From Ruminococcus sp. (GTDB lineage Bacteria; Bacillota; Clostridia; Oscillospirales; Acutalibacteraceae): a DNA stretch of 64,000 nt. The stretch spans positions 124,001 through 188,000 of the forward strand of contig JAFQRC010000005.1 of NCBI GenBank assembly GCA_017410265.1, in the 5' to 3' direction. The position numbers and the translations under genes were made by a program. Positions 1-8,743 of the stretch are shown here, piece by piece (the first letter of the stretch is position 1; the number at the start of each line of letters is the position of its first letter). The notes under the pieces are model-generated. The model worked only from the letters and a program-made list of their open reading frames with translations, was not told the DNA's origin and searched no databases.

Positions 1-1
1 C

Positions 2-247
2 GTGTTTGCAACAATCGGTTTGTTCTCAATTGTACAGCTCAAGCGTAATGTGCAGATTGTAGTCCCGTCTTATGAATACTCTATTCCTGAAAAAACTTGC
101 GTAACATCTTCTGATAACCCTTGCGAAATGTTCTCACGCCTCGATTTTCCGACAAATGAGTTTTTCCCTCCGAATGTCACTGAGCTGACAGGAGATGAAA
201 CTCCTGCTTGCGGATGTTCTTCATGTGACTCATCTGAGAGTGAATAA
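2..247 (+). CDS. 3' end of an unknown protein with a Cys-rich tail (partial)
   Basis: The reading frame is open to the left edge of the window, so only about the last 81 residues are visible and the true start lies outside. The visible part has a short hydrophobic, valine/isoleucine-rich segment, then a Pro/Phe-rich stretch (EFFPPN) and an acidic C-terminus with a CGCSSC cluster. The tail could bind metal or form disulfides, but nothing proves it. I do not recognise the family. It ends just before a strong hairpin terminator, so it is probably the last gene of its transcript. Confidence 0.6.
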   Translation: MFATIGLFSIVQLKRNVQIVVPSYEYSIPEKTCVTSSDNPCEMFSRLDFPTNEFFPPNVTELTGDETPACGCSSCDSSESE

Positions 248-253
248 ACATAA

Positions 254-280
254 AAAACGGCGACTCTTTGTCGCCGTTTT
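254..280. terminator. Bidirectional intrinsic terminator
   Basis: An 11-bp perfect stem (AAAACGGCGAC with GTCGCCGTTTT) closes a 5-nt loop. T-tracts fall on both strands, so it can serve the partial plus-strand gene and the converging HAD phosphatase gene. Confidence 0.85.
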
Positions 281-281
281 C

Positions 282-863
282 TTATATACGCGGTTTGATT
301 TTTTTGCTGAAATCCCAGTCTGATATTTCATTTCCGCTTACTATGTAAGCTTTGTTTGCGATTTTTGCGAGTGGCAAATCGCTGTAGTGGTCAGAGTAAA
401 ACTCATCAATATGAGAATCAGGATACTCTTTTATAAATCGGTTAACCTTTTCTTCATAGTAGCAGTTTTCGCCACTGTATTTGCCGTTATGTTTATCAAC
501 ATCTGACGCAATTACCCTGAAACCTGTCTTTTCACCGATTGGCTCAAGTAAAAAAAACGGAGAAGCAGAAATTATCACATCATCGTCTTTTCTTTGCTCA
601 ATATACCAATTCTTGATTTTTTTCTCGTGAATTTCCCAGAAAACCGCTAAATCCTTATCGATATCGCAGTGTTTAAGAAACTTGTACATTGTTTCTTTGA
701 ACTGAGTTTTTGAGCCTGATTTGAAGATGTAATACTTAATGTAAGCTACAACAAGGGAAGGGAAGACAAATGCGATTTTTCTGTGACGCTTAAGGCAGAA
801 TAAATAAAAATCCACGGTAGAATCGCCGTCATAAATTGTTCTGTCGAAATCGTATACGTTCAT
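282..863 (-). CDS. HAD-family (IB-like) phosphatase
   Basis: Predicted haloacid-dehalogenase superfamily hydrolase of 193 residues, probably a phosphomonoesterase; the substrate is unknown. Motif I is the N-terminal DFDRT (nucleophile Asp6 and acid/base Asp8), motif II is the SAS around residue 100, the motif III lysine is in EKVNRF, and the motif IV acidic cluster is in SDHYSDLPLA. The helical insert after motif I fits the C1 cap of the subclass that includes SerB-like and PSPase-like enzymes. It is a lone gene converging on the preceding gene across a shared terminator. The ATG start places motif I at residues 5-9, as is usual in the family. Confidence 0.8.
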   Translation of the reverse strand: MNVYDFDRTIYDGDSTVDFYLFCLKRHRKIAFVFPSLVVAYIKYYIFKSGSKTQFKETMYKFLKHCDIDKDLAVFWEIHEKKIKNWYIEQRKDDDVIISASPFFLLEPIGEKTGFRVIASDVDKHNGKYSGENCYYEEKVNRFIKEYPDSHIDEFYSDHYSDLPLAKIANKAYIVSGNEISDWDFSKKIKPRI

Positions 864-973
864 AAATCCTCACATAATTGTTATTGTTTCTTGATTATAC
901 TTGTTTTTTATATAAAATACAACATATTATGCTCTAAAATTCATATTTTGTTAATTTATATATGATTGACTTG

Positions 974-982
974 TGATAGAAT
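974..982 (+). promoter_or_regulatory. Candidate extended -10 promoter for the DUF5685 gene
   Basis: TGA directly precedes TAGAAT, an extended -10 (TGn) arrangement, about 30 nt upstream of the GTG start. A TTGACT at 966 is too close to be its -35. Weak evidence from pattern only. Confidence 0.35.
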
Positions 983-1012
983 TAGCATAATAAAGTATAA
1001 GGAGAAATTTCG

Positions 1013-1894
1013 GTGTTCGGATATGTCACTGTAGATAAGAGCGAAATGCTCGGAAAAGACTTCGAAGCATACAAAGCGATATACTGCAGTTTATGCAAGC
1101 AACTGGGCAAAGACTACTCCTTTCTCACTCGTTTTATTCTAAGCTATGATTGTACTTTTTACGCAGTTATTGCGTTGTCCCTTGAGGATAGTTGCTACGG
1201 CTTTTGTAGCGGGAAATGTAAATTTAACCCGCTGAAAAAATGCAACTATATTAAAAGCGGGGAAGAAGCTTTGTCTAAGGCAGCTGCTTTGAGTATTGTC
1301 AGCGTTTATTATAAGCTGAAAGATAATATTGCAGATGGAAGCTTTTTCGAAAAACTCTTGTGCTATCTTATGATGCCGTTTTTCTCACACTGGCGAAAAA
1401 AAGCATTAAAAAAATACCCTGAGATTGAAAAAGCGGTAGCAAAAATGTCTTTAGCTCAATTTGAAGTTGAAAAAGACAAAAGCTGTTCTATCGATAAAGC
1501 TGCTGAACCGACTGCGAATATGTTGTCGGATGTACTGACGCTACTGGTTGATGACGATGATGAAAAATCAGGACAAAAACGCAGAGTGCTTTCTTCGTTT
1601 GGTTATTTCCTCGGAAAATGGATATATCTCATCGACGCGGCTAACGACTTTGAAGATGATTTGAAAAAAGGTTGCTTTAATCCGTACATTATTGCGTACG
1701 GCAACGATAAGGCTTTGCACCTGAGTGACATAAACAGTTCACTTGACCATTGCCTTAGTGAATGCTTATTATCTTATAATTTACTTGAAATTAAACATTT
1801 TAACAGAATAGTTGATAATGTTCTGATATACGGCTTGCCCAAAAAGCAAAAAAGTATTTTGTATAAAGAGAAAGAATTGAAACACGGAGAATAA
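1013..1894 (+). CDS. DUF5685 family protein
   Basis: A 293-residue, largely helical protein that I recognise as the DUF5685 type found in Clostridia; no biochemical role is established that I know of. The N-terminus (FGYVTVDKSEM...YCSLCKQLG) and the cysteine pairs near residues 25-28 and 65-77 are typical. An acidic run of four aspartates lies near residue 180, and a second motif, DAANDFEDD, lies near 210; the spacing is reminiscent of the Asp-rich helices of isoprenoid-synthase-type folds, which is inference. The start is GTG behind an AAGGAG site. It is followed after 1 nt by a J-domain gene, so the two are probably co-translated. Confidence 0.75.
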   Translation: MFGYVTVDKSEMLGKDFEAYKAIYCSLCKQLGKDYSFLTRFILSYDCTFYAVIALSLEDSCYGFCSGKCKFNPLKKCNYIKSGEEALSKAAALSIVSVYYKLKDNIADGSFFEKLLCYLMMPFFSHWRKKALKKYPEIEKAVAKMSLAQFEVEKDKSCSIDKAAEPTANMLSDVLTLLVDDDDEKSGQKRRVLSSFGYFLGKWIYLIDAANDFEDDLKKGCFNPYIIAYGNDKALHLSDINSSLDHCLSECLLSYNLLEIKHFNRIVDNVLIYGLPKKQKSILYKEKELKHGE

Positions 1895-1895
1895 T

Positions 1896-2507
1896 ATGAA
1901 TCCTTATCAGGTTTTAGGAGTGGCTGAAACAGCCACAGATGCAGAAATAAAAAATGCATACAGAGAGCTTGCTAAAAAGTACCACCCGGACAACTATACT
2001 GATAGTCCGCTTGCTGATTTAGCTGAACAGAAGATGAAAGAGATTAACGAAGCATATGATATGATTTGTGATATGCGCAAAAACCCATCATCTTCTTCAA
2101 ATAGCTCTTATTATAATGGTTCTTATGGTTCGTCACAGTACACACACACCAATTTTCCTGATGTTCGTCGTCTTATTAAAGAAGGTAGACTCGACGACGC
2201 TATGCAGATATTAAACGGTGTTTCTACTTCGGGCAGAAATGGTGAGTGGTATTTTCTTATGGGTATGGTATTCTCCCGAAAAGGTTGGACAGAACAGGCT
2301 TTTTCTTATTTCCAGACAGCTTGTCGTATGGAACCCAATAACCCTGAATTTATATCAGCACTTAATAATATTAACGCAAGAAGAAACTATAATCCTTCGG
2401 GCTATAATACTGTGAATTCAGCAGGTTGCTCAGTTTGTGATATTTGTGCAGGTATTATGTGTGCTGACTGCCTTTGTGATTGTTGCGGTGGCGGTGGCTG
2501 TTGTTAA
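1896..2507 (+). CDS. J-domain protein with TPR-like segment and Cys-rich tail
   Basis: A DnaJ-like co-chaperone of 203 residues. The J domain covers about residues 1-65, with the HPD tripeptide (KYHPDNY) that stimulates DnaK ATPase. A Ser/Tyr-rich linker follows, then a helical repeat region at about 90-155 that resembles tetratricopeptide repeats (GEWYFLMGMVFSRKG...PNNPEF). The last 30 residues hold about ten cysteines plus a glycine run. There is no DnaJ-type central zinc domain, so it is not DnaJ itself. It sits between DUF5685 and a small membrane protein with tight spacing; the three may act on the same target, which is inference. Confidence 0.8.
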   Translation: MNPYQVLGVAETATDAEIKNAYRELAKKYHPDNYTDSPLADLAEQKMKEINEAYDMICDMRKNPSSSSNSSYYNGSYGSSQYTHTNFPDVRRLIKEGRLDDAMQILNGVSTSGRNGEWYFLMGMVFSRKGWTEQAFSYFQTACRMEPNNPEFISALNNINARRNYNPSGYNTVNSAGCSVCDICAGIMCADCLCDCCGGGGCC

Positions 2508-2518
2508 GGTGAGATATT

Positions 2519-3055
2519 ATGAAAACTTCTTATAAAGTAGCACTGGGTGGAGTTATCGGAGCTTTGAGTTTAGTGCTTATGCTCCTGACTTCACTCATAC
2601 CATTCGGCACATTTGCATTTCCTGCCTTTGCGGGTATGCTTTTGATATGTGTTGTTATAGAGCTCGGCTATAGCTGGGCTTTTATTGTTTATACGGTTGT
2701 ATCAGCTTTGTCTTTGTTGTTTTTGACAGATAAAGAGGCAGCTTTGTATTATGTAGTTTTTCTCGGATTTTATCCGATAATAAAGGGGCTAATTGAAAAG
2801 CTCAGAAAGAGAACACCCCAGTATATCATAAAGTATTTTGTGTTCAATGTGTGTATGGTGCTTGCTTTCTATCTTTCTATTTACATATTCTTAATCCCGA
2901 AAGAGAGCTTTAATTTATTCGGCGTTTATCTTCCGTGGGTCTTTTTGCTTATTGGAAATGCGGTATTTATTGTCTACGATTATTGTATCTCAAAAGTGGT
3001 TACTGTCTACCTTCTGAAAATCCACAAATTGCTTGGAAATAAGACAAAACTGTAA
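2519..3055 (+). CDS. Small integral membrane protein, ECF S-component-like
   Basis: A 178-residue hydrophobic protein with about five or six predicted membrane helices. The opening (residues 6-45: a Gly-rich helix followed by IPFGTFAFPAFAG) resembles the first helices of energy-coupling-factor transporter substrate-binding subunits, but no substrate can be inferred and the match is by eye. It lies 11 nt after the J-domain gene with an AAGGTGAG ribosome binding site and probably closes that operon. An unrelated conserved membrane protein is the alternative. Confidence 0.6.
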   Translation: MKTSYKVALGGVIGALSLVLMLLTSLIPFGTFAFPAFAGMLLICVVIELGYSWAFIVYTVVSALSLLFLTDKEAALYYVVFLGFYPIIKGLIEKLRKRTPQYIIKYFVFNVCMVLAFYLSIYIFLIPKESFNLFGVYLPWVFLLIGNAVFIVYDYCISKVVTVYLLKIHKLLGNKTKL

Positions 3056-3056
3056 A

Positions 3057-3085
3057 TTGAAAACAAGCATAAATTGTTGTATAAT
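3057..3085 (+). promoter_or_regulatory. Sigma-A type promoter for the lysozyme-like gene
   Basis: TTGAAA and TATAAT are separated by exactly 17 nt, about 37 nt upstream of the ATG. A strong match to consensus. Confidence 0.75.
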
Positions 3086-3121
3086 ACTTAGTTGTAAATC
3101 AGCTTGAAAGGAGGAGTTTTG

Positions 3122-5644
3122 ATGAATTTTAAAAGTAAATCCAGAGTGCTTGTTGCATCTGTAAGTATGACCCTTGTGTTATGTACGCTGATGGTTATGT
3201 TTTGCACCCTTACTTTAAGTGCTGGTGCAGTTTCTGTAAACGGACTTAATACAATCACTGCTTTGAATCTTCGTTCATCAGCAACAACCTCCTCTGATGT
3301 CCTCACCGTTATTCCAAAGGACAAGGAAGTTATCCTGCAAGAGAATTCGACTAACGGTTGGGCTAAAGTCAGCTACGGCACCTATACCGGATATTGCTCG
3401 ACAGCTTACCTTAACGCTCTTTCGGGTAGTGGTGTTACTATGAAAGGTGTTACTACAGATGAAGTGAATCTTCGAAGTGGAAAAGGAACTTCATATTCAA
3501 GTCTTGGCTATGTTCCCAAAAACACAACTGTATCTGTATCAAGTAATGCTGATGAAAAATGGGCGCAGGTTACATATTCATCAAAAACGGGTTATATCAG
3601 CAAGGATTATCTGAAAATCACCTTCGCTATGAGTTCTTCAGCGCCTACTACATCAACCGAAGGAACAAACGGCAATGATAATGTCGATTATTCTGATTTG
3701 CCGAAATGGTACTCAGGTTCACTGACTGACAGTATTCTGGGAGGAGATAATCTTCCTTTCAAAAAGCTTATGCTCGACACAAGTGAGCTTAATCTGGATA
3801 TTTCAGAAACTTATAAACTCACTGCTATTTCTGCAGGTGATGCTTGTGTTATGGAAAACATCAGCTTTTCTTCTGATAATACTACCATTGCTACTGTAGA
3901 TAAATATGGTCTTGTAGTCGGAAAATCTGCTGGTAAGGCTACTGTTATAGCAACTAATCTGATTAACAGTAGCTCTGCAAAGTGTATAGTAAATGTCAGT
4001 GGTAATTATGCTCCTACTGAGCCACCAACCGAGAAACCTACTCAGCCGACACAAGCACCTACTATAGCACCAACTCAGGCTCCTACATCAGCACCTACAA
4101 CTACTCAGGAAACCCTCAGTATTTCTGCAAGCAGTGCAACAGTTTATGTCGGTAACTACTACCATATCAAAGCTACCAGCAACGCAACTGTGACCTGGAG
4201 CACATCCGATTCTTCTATTGCCACAGTATCTGCTGGTATCGTTACAACAAAAAAAGCAGGTACAGTAACTATTACCGCGAAAACCTCCACAAAAACTGCG
4301 TCCTGTAAAATTACTGTAAAAACCGCAACATCAACAGTTAATATATCTCACGCGACAGCTAATGTCACAGCTGGAAAAACCTTCCTTGCTTATTCATCTA
4401 CTTCTTCTGTCACTTGGAGTAGTAGTGATACCTCTGTTGCGACAGTTAACAATGGCTATATCCTTGGTGTATCACAAGGACAGGCTGTAATTACTGTTTC
4501 TACTACAGGTGGAGCAAAGACGATGCTTGTTAAAGTTTCAGCTGCCGCACCGATTAGATTTGCTTATACTTCACCTAACTGCGCTCCTAAGGACGGCACA
4601 GTGACACTTATTGCGATTACTGATTCTACCCGTTCTGCTGTTAAGTTCGAAGTAACTGTAGGCTCTACTACTAAGACTATTGAAGCTACATCGAAAACAG
4701 CGGACGGAAAGAATTATATCTGGAAAGGTACGACCTCGTTTAGTTCAGCAGGTACCTACAATGTGAGAGCCTATAGTAAACTTGGTTCAAATTGGTCCAC
4801 CTGTTCTGACGGTTCAACCACAGCGTTTGTAACTTCAACTACCGACAAAACCACTACCGTCTGCGCTAATCGTCGCGCAAGCGATGAGATAATTAACCTT
4901 ATTGCTAATTATGAGGGCTTTATCAGTTCTATCTATGCTGACCCTCTCACAGGTGATCCTACCGTGGGCTACGGTAGGGTAGTGTACAGCGGACAGCAGT
5001 TTTATAATAATCTTTCAAAAACCGAAGCTTACGCTTATCTTGTACAGACTGTTAACAATGATGGCTACGCAACAAAGGTTAACAGCTTTTTAGTTAATAA
5101 CTCAGTGAAGTTTAACCAACAGCAGTTCGACGCTTTAGTCTGCTTTGTTTATAATACGGGCACAGGAGTGCTTTCAAACGACGATGAGTTAAAGAGTGCT
5201 CTGCTTGATTGTGACTCAGGTTCATCTACATCAAAAACCATATACTATATAAACGGCTCAAATGTCCGAATCCGTAAGGGACCCGGTACTTCACACGATA
5301 TCATCGATGAGCTTAATTACGGCACCGAGCTAACTATTTTAGAAAAGACTAACAGCTCGTGGTACTATGTACAGCTTATTGACGGAACAAAGGGCTATGT
5401 AGCATCTGACTATATTACCTCAAAAGTCAGCTCAGGCTCTCTCGATTTAAACTTTGTGAAGAAGCAGAATTTAATCAATAAATTCTGTCAGTATCACCAC
5501 GCAAATGGTTGTATTTACGGTTTGTTGTACCGAAGAGTTGATGAGATGGAAGTATTCTTCTATAACGATTACACCAGAAATCAGGGCGTTTATCACTACG
5601 ACATCAAATTCACCTGTGCTAACAACCCTAATTTCCATACTTAA
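3122..5644 (+). CDS. Secreted multidomain GH24 lysozyme-like protein with SH3b and Ig-like domains
   Basis: Predicted exported cell-wall hydrolase of 840 residues. In order: signal peptide (about 1-38), two bacterial SH3 domains (about 40-170), a Big_2 Ig-like domain (about 215-295), a Pro/Thr/Gln-rich linker (about 298-330), two more Big_2 domains (about 335-480), an Ig-like module (about 480-580), then a GH24 lysozyme domain. The triad is visible: Glu598 (YEGF), Asp607 (YADP) and Thr614 (PTVGYG), spaced as in T4 lysozyme. A third SH3b domain (about 707-767) interrupts the lysozyme, whose C-terminal GLLYRR...E element resumes at about 777-816. The ATG at 3122 has AAAGGAGG upstream; an upstream in-frame TTG overlaps that site and is rejected. 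Likely role: peptidoglycan turnover. Confidence 0.8.
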   Translation: MNFKSKSRVLVASVSMTLVLCTLMVMFCTLTLSAGAVSVNGLNTITALNLRSSATTSSDVLTVIPKDKEVILQENSTNGWAKVSYGTYTGYCSTAYLNALSGSGVTMKGVTTDEVNLRSGKGTSYSSLGYVPKNTTVSVSSNADEKWAQVTYSSKTGYISKDYLKITFAMSSSAPTTSTEGTNGNDNVDYSDLPKWYSGSLTDSILGGDNLPFKKLMLDTSELNLDISETYKLTAISAGDACVMENISFSSDNTTIATVDKYGLVVGKSAGKATVIATNLINSSSAKCIVNVSGNYAPTEPPTEKPTQPTQAPTIAPTQAPTSAPTTTQETLSISASSATVYVGNYYHIKATSNATVTWSTSDSSIATVSAGIVTTKKAGTVTITAKTSTKTASCKITVKTATSTVNISHATANVTAGKTFLAYSSTSSVTWSSSDTSVATVNNGYILGVSQGQAVITVSTTGGAKTMLVKVSAAAPIRFAYTSPNCAPKDGTVTLIAITDSTRSAVKFEVTVGSTTKTIEATSKTADGKNYIWKGTTSFSSAGTYNVRAYSKLGSNWSTCSDGSTTAFVTSTTDKTTTVCANRRASDEIINLIANYEGFISSIYADPLTGDPTVGYGRVVYSGQQFYNNLSKTEAYAYLVQTVNNDGYATKVNSFLVNNSVKFNQQQFDALVCFVYNTGTGVLSNDDELKSALLDCDSGSSTSKTIYYINGSNVRIRKGPGTSHDIIDELNYGTELTILEKTNSSWYYVQLIDGTKGYVASDYITSKVSSGSLDLNFVKKQNLINKFCQYHHANGCIYGLLYRRVDEMEVFFYNDYTRNQGVYHYDIKFTCANNPNFHT

Positions 5645-5656
5645 AAGGATGATTTT

Positions 5657-6463
5657 ATGAATAAAAAATTTGGCTTTATAGGCGTCGGCAATATGGCTAC
5701 TGCGATTATTGGTGGTATGCTTAAAAACAACTTTGTTGCCCCTGAAAACATTTTTATCCATGATAATAATACTGAAAAATGTGACTATTTTGAGAAAAAA
5801 GGTGTCAGCGTCTGTGATGATAACAACACACTTGTTAAAGAAAGCGATATAATCGTTGTTGCAGTAAAGCCTCAAAATTACGCTGAAGTTTTACAGAGTC
5901 TTAAGAATATTGATTGCAGTGACAAAATATTTGTATCAATCGCCGCAGGAATTTCTATAGATTTTGTCCGTGCTCAACTCCTACAAAATGTAAAAGTTGT
6001 CCGTGTTATGCCTAACACACCTCTTTTACTTTCAAAGGGTGCGTCAGCTCTTTGCCCGTCAACTGATATGACAGAAGATGAGTTTAAACCTGTCAGAGAT
6101 ATGTTCTCATTGAGCGGAGTAGTTGAGATTATCGAAGAAGAACATATGAACGAAATTATTGCAGTTAACGGCTCAAGTCCTGCGTTTTTCTATCTCTTTG
6201 CTAAAGCAATGGCTGATTATGCTGTTAGTTGTGGTATTGATAGGGAAAAGGCGCTTAATTTGATTTGTGCTACCTATGAGGGAGCTGCCGAAATGATTCG
6301 AAGTAGCGGAGATGATATCGAAACTCTTATAGAAAAAGTCTGCTCAAAAGGCGGAACCACTATAGAAGCTATAAATTCTTTTAAAGAAAATAATATTGAA
6401 GAAATTATTAAAGATGCGATGACCGCATGTACCAAAAGAGCAAACGAGCTTTCTGATAAATAG
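5657..6463 (+). CDS. proC: Pyrroline-5-carboxylate reductase
   Basis: Catalyses the last step of proline synthesis, NAD(P)H-dependent reduction of pyrroline-5-carboxylate, in the cytosol. At 268 residues it has the usual family length. The N-terminal Rossmann motif GFIGVGNMA binds the cofactor, VMPNTP lies mid-protein, and the C-terminal dimerisation helices carry the family signature (GGTTIEAINSF). It begins 12 nt after the lysozyme-like gene with an AAGGATG site, so it may share that transcript. proB and proA are not in the window. Confidence 0.93.
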   Translation: MNKKFGFIGVGNMATAIIGGMLKNNFVAPENIFIHDNNTEKCDYFEKKGVSVCDDNNTLVKESDIIVVAVKPQNYAEVLQSLKNIDCSDKIFVSIAAGISIDFVRAQLLQNVKVVRVMPNTPLLLSKGASALCPSTDMTEDEFKPVRDMFSLSGVVEIIEEEHMNEIIAVNGSSPAFFYLFAKAMADYAVSCGIDREKALNLICATYEGAAEMIRSSGDDIETLIEKVCSKGGTTIEAINSFKENNIEEIIKDAMTACTKRANELSDK

Positions 6464-6510
6464 AATAAATAAAACAAGCCTTGCATAATATCGATTATCG
6501 GAGGGATGTT

Positions 6511-7188
6511 ATGAAAGGCATAGTTTATTCTATAAAAAGAGGTCAACACAAATACAGAGAAAACTCCCTGAGGTCGAGACTTTTCAGCGTTTCTTTAAAA
6601 CAGCTTTGGTCGATGTATGGGACTATGCTTTTGTTTTTAGTCGTTTTTATACTTGGTTTAGTGTTCGGCTCATTGGGTTTTAAAGACACAGATTCCTCTG
6701 CCTTGGAGAAGCTCGACTTTCTGTTTCTGAGCGACCTTGAGAGCAGGCTTCAGTTTTCCGCATTTGAGTTATTTTGCTCTTCTTTTGCATCATCTTTCCT
6801 GTTTATTCTCTCGGCTTTTTTGCTCAGCTTTACAGCGTGGGGGATGTTTGCATTAACGTTTTTATGTGCTTTTCGAGGTTACTGCACAGGACTTTCGTCA
6901 GCATATATGTTTTCTTTTTACGGGATAACGGGTATCGGGTTTTACATCCTGGTTATCTTACCGGGGACTGTACTTTTTTTATTTGCTTTTATTCTTGCAC
7001 TAAAAGAAGCTTTTTCTCAATCTGTATGTTTGCTGAAAAGCTATTTTTCTTCTATGTATGATGGACTTTTGTTAAAAAGAACGAAAACCTATCTGCTCAG
7101 AAATTGTATGATTCTTGTTTTTACTGCTTTTTCTGCTGTTATAGATATGCTTTTATTTTTACTTTTTGCTGATATGTTTAATTTTTAG
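6511..7188 (+). CDS. SpoIIM-like (DUF95) integral membrane protein
   Basis: A 225-residue membrane protein with about five hydrophobic helices. The layout (soluble N-terminus, a helix near 40-60, a polar loop, then a cluster of helices with a GYCTGLSSA segment and a proline-containing helix) resembles stage II sporulation protein M, which with SpoIID and SpoIIP drives membrane migration in engulfment. The resemblance is by eye, so an uncharacterised relative is possible. The start is the ATG at 6511, 6 nt after GGAGG; an earlier ATG at 6481 has no ribosome binding site. It starts a run of three membrane or anchored genes. Confidence 0.5.
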   Translation: MKGIVYSIKRGQHKYRENSLRSRLFSVSLKQLWSMYGTMLLFLVVFILGLVFGSLGFKDTDSSALEKLDFLFLSDLESRLQFSAFELFCSSFASSFLFILSAFLLSFTAWGMFALTFLCAFRGYCTGLSSAYMFSFYGITGIGFYILVILPGTVLFLFAFILALKEAFSQSVCLLKSYFSSMYDGLLLKRTKTYLLRNCMILVFTAFSAVIDMLLFLLFADMFNF

Positions 7189-7202
7189 TGGGGTTATAGG
7201 AA

Positions 7203-8147
7203 ATGGAACAAACCAGAAAGAAAATGAAGTTTGAAACACTCATCGAAAGATACTTTTCAAATTTTCATAGAGTGATGCTTACTAATTTGCTCTTTTTTGT
7301 ACCGCTGGCGGTTGTTGCGGGTGTTTATTATTTGCTACATACATTTTTACAGGGGACTTTGCTTACCTTTTTAGCGTTTGCTTTAGTTGCCCTTGTTTTT
7401 CCGTTTTATTCCGGAGTTGTACTTGTATGCAGAAATTTAGCGCGAGGCGACAGTGATACTAAAGTTGTGTCAACCTTCTTAAAAGGTATCAGAGAAAATT
7501 TCTCTAAGTTTCTGCTTTACGGTGTGTTTTTAGCTTTTGTAGCTGTTTTCAGCTATTTTTCAATCTCTATTTATTCAAAGCTTTTATCTTCATCATGGGT
7601 TTTCTACGCTTTGCTTATCATTTGTATTCTCATAGCGCTCGAGATTTTATTTATGTTTTTTAACATACCCGTGATGACTGTCACTTTTGATTTATCGCTG
7701 AAAAATATTTTCAGGAACAGCTTTCTTATGTCATTTGGCGAGATTAAGAATAACTTCTTTGCACTTATTTCTCTTTTTGTAGTTCTTGCAATAAGCTTTA
7801 CTTTAATTGCGTTTTGCACCAATGCAGTTTTGTTGATTATAATTACAGTATTACTTTTTGCACTTGTTGTGCCTGCATCGTGCCAGTTTGTAGTCAGTTT
7901 TTATGTTTATGATGATATGTATGCGTCAATTGCTTCAAAAGACGAGAAATCCAGAGAAATTGATGAAGCTATCGCTATCGCTAAGGAAAAGAAAAATGCT
8001 GAGTCTTTAAAAGAAGATTATTCCGATGTTGATATCAATTCTCTCAAAGATACCGACGAATACATTTTCTATAAAGGCAAGATGATTAAACAGAGCGTGC
8101 TATTAAAGCTTGCACTCAAGCAAAGACAGGAAGAAAATAAGGAATAG
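7203..8147 (+). CDS. YesL/DUF624-like membrane protein
   Basis: A 314-residue protein with about six hydrophobic helices in residues 20-235 and a charged, Lys/Glu-rich cytoplasmic tail after about 245. The helix pattern and the conserved-looking central segments resemble the YesL/DUF624 group, whose function is not well established. It follows the SpoIIM-like gene by 14 nt (ribosome binding site near ATAGGAA) and precedes the anchored protein by 16 nt, consistent with one operon. Identification rests on topology and partial motif memory, not on catalytic residues. Confidence 0.55.
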   Translation: MEQTRKKMKFETLIERYFSNFHRVMLTNLLFFVPLAVVAGVYYLLHTFLQGTLLTFLAFALVALVFPFYSGVVLVCRNLARGDSDTKVVSTFLKGIRENFSKFLLYGVFLAFVAVFSYFSISIYSKLLSSSWVFYALLIICILIALEILFMFFNIPVMTVTFDLSLKNIFRNSFLMSFGEIKNNFFALISLFVVLAISFTLIAFCTNAVLLIIITVLLFALVVPASCQFVVSFYVYDDMYASIASKDEKSREIDEAIAIAKEKKNAESLKEDYSDVDINSLKDTDEYIFYKGKMIKQSVLLKLALKQRQEENKE

Positions 8148-8163
8148 GAAAGGTCTGAATATT

Positions 8164-8736
8164 ATGGCAAAAAAGGTTACACTAATTGTTCTAGCTGTAC
8201 TTTTAGTCGCAGGAACTATAGCAGGAGTTTATTTTTATAGTAACAGTGTTAATGGTAATAAGACCACAAACTCGTCTACACCAAACGAGATTTATCTTGA
8301 CGACGATGAAAGCGGAGAAGAATACATTATTGATTCTGAAGAAACCTCTGATTCTACAGAATCGAGCACTGAAGATTTTATTCCGATTGACGATAACTTG
8401 TCCGACAACACTCTTGATATCACTACAACAAATTTTACTATCGACCGCATTATTGACCACACAACAGGCGAGGAGGTCAGTGGTCGTGTAGTTTTCGGAA
8501 AAAGCTTCAACGCTGAAGAGAATTACATAAAATTTGATTCAAACGGCAATTTTGAAATTTATCTCAGCGGATATCTTGATAATATGAAAAAGGGTACTTA
8601 TTCCGAGTACGACAAGATTGTATATGTAGAGTTTGAAGACGGTACTGCTGCTGAGTATGATGTTAAATATACCGATAATGGCATTATCAGTCATATTATT
8701 GTCAACTACGGCGACTACGATGTTTACTTTTCCTGA
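8164..8736 (+). CDS. Membrane-anchored extracellular protein of unknown function
   Basis: A 190-residue protein with an N-terminal hydrophobic anchor or uncleaved signal (about residues 5-25), a Ser/Thr/Asp/Glu-rich low-complexity linker (about 30-85) and a C-terminal beta-rich domain (about 88-190) with lipocalin-like short strands (FDSNGNFEIYLSGYL). I do not recognise a named family. The ATG at 8164 is preferred over an upstream start at 8110 because it removes overlap with the previous gene and lies just after a GGAAAGG site. It is the last of three membrane or anchored genes and is followed by a terminator. Confidence 0.65.
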   Translation: MAKKVTLIVLAVLLVAGTIAGVYFYSNSVNGNKTTNSSTPNEIYLDDDESGEEYIIDSEETSDSTESSTEDFIPIDDNLSDNTLDITTTNFTIDRIIDHTTGEEVSGRVVFGKSFNAEENYIKFDSNGNFEIYLSGYLDNMKKGTYSEYDKIVYVEFEDGTAAEYDVKYTDNGIISHIIVNYGDYDVYFS

Positions 8737-8743
8737 TAAACTA

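Noticed and set aside
4021..4110. Short repeats of ACTCAGGCTCCTACA type as a possible CRISPR or minisatellite
   Set aside because: They encode a Pro/Thr/Gln-rich linker in frame; the units are irregular and lack spacers.
5471..5875. 134-codon minus-strand frame across the lysozyme-like and proC junction
   Set aside because: Spans the end of one real gene and the start of another, with no start signal.
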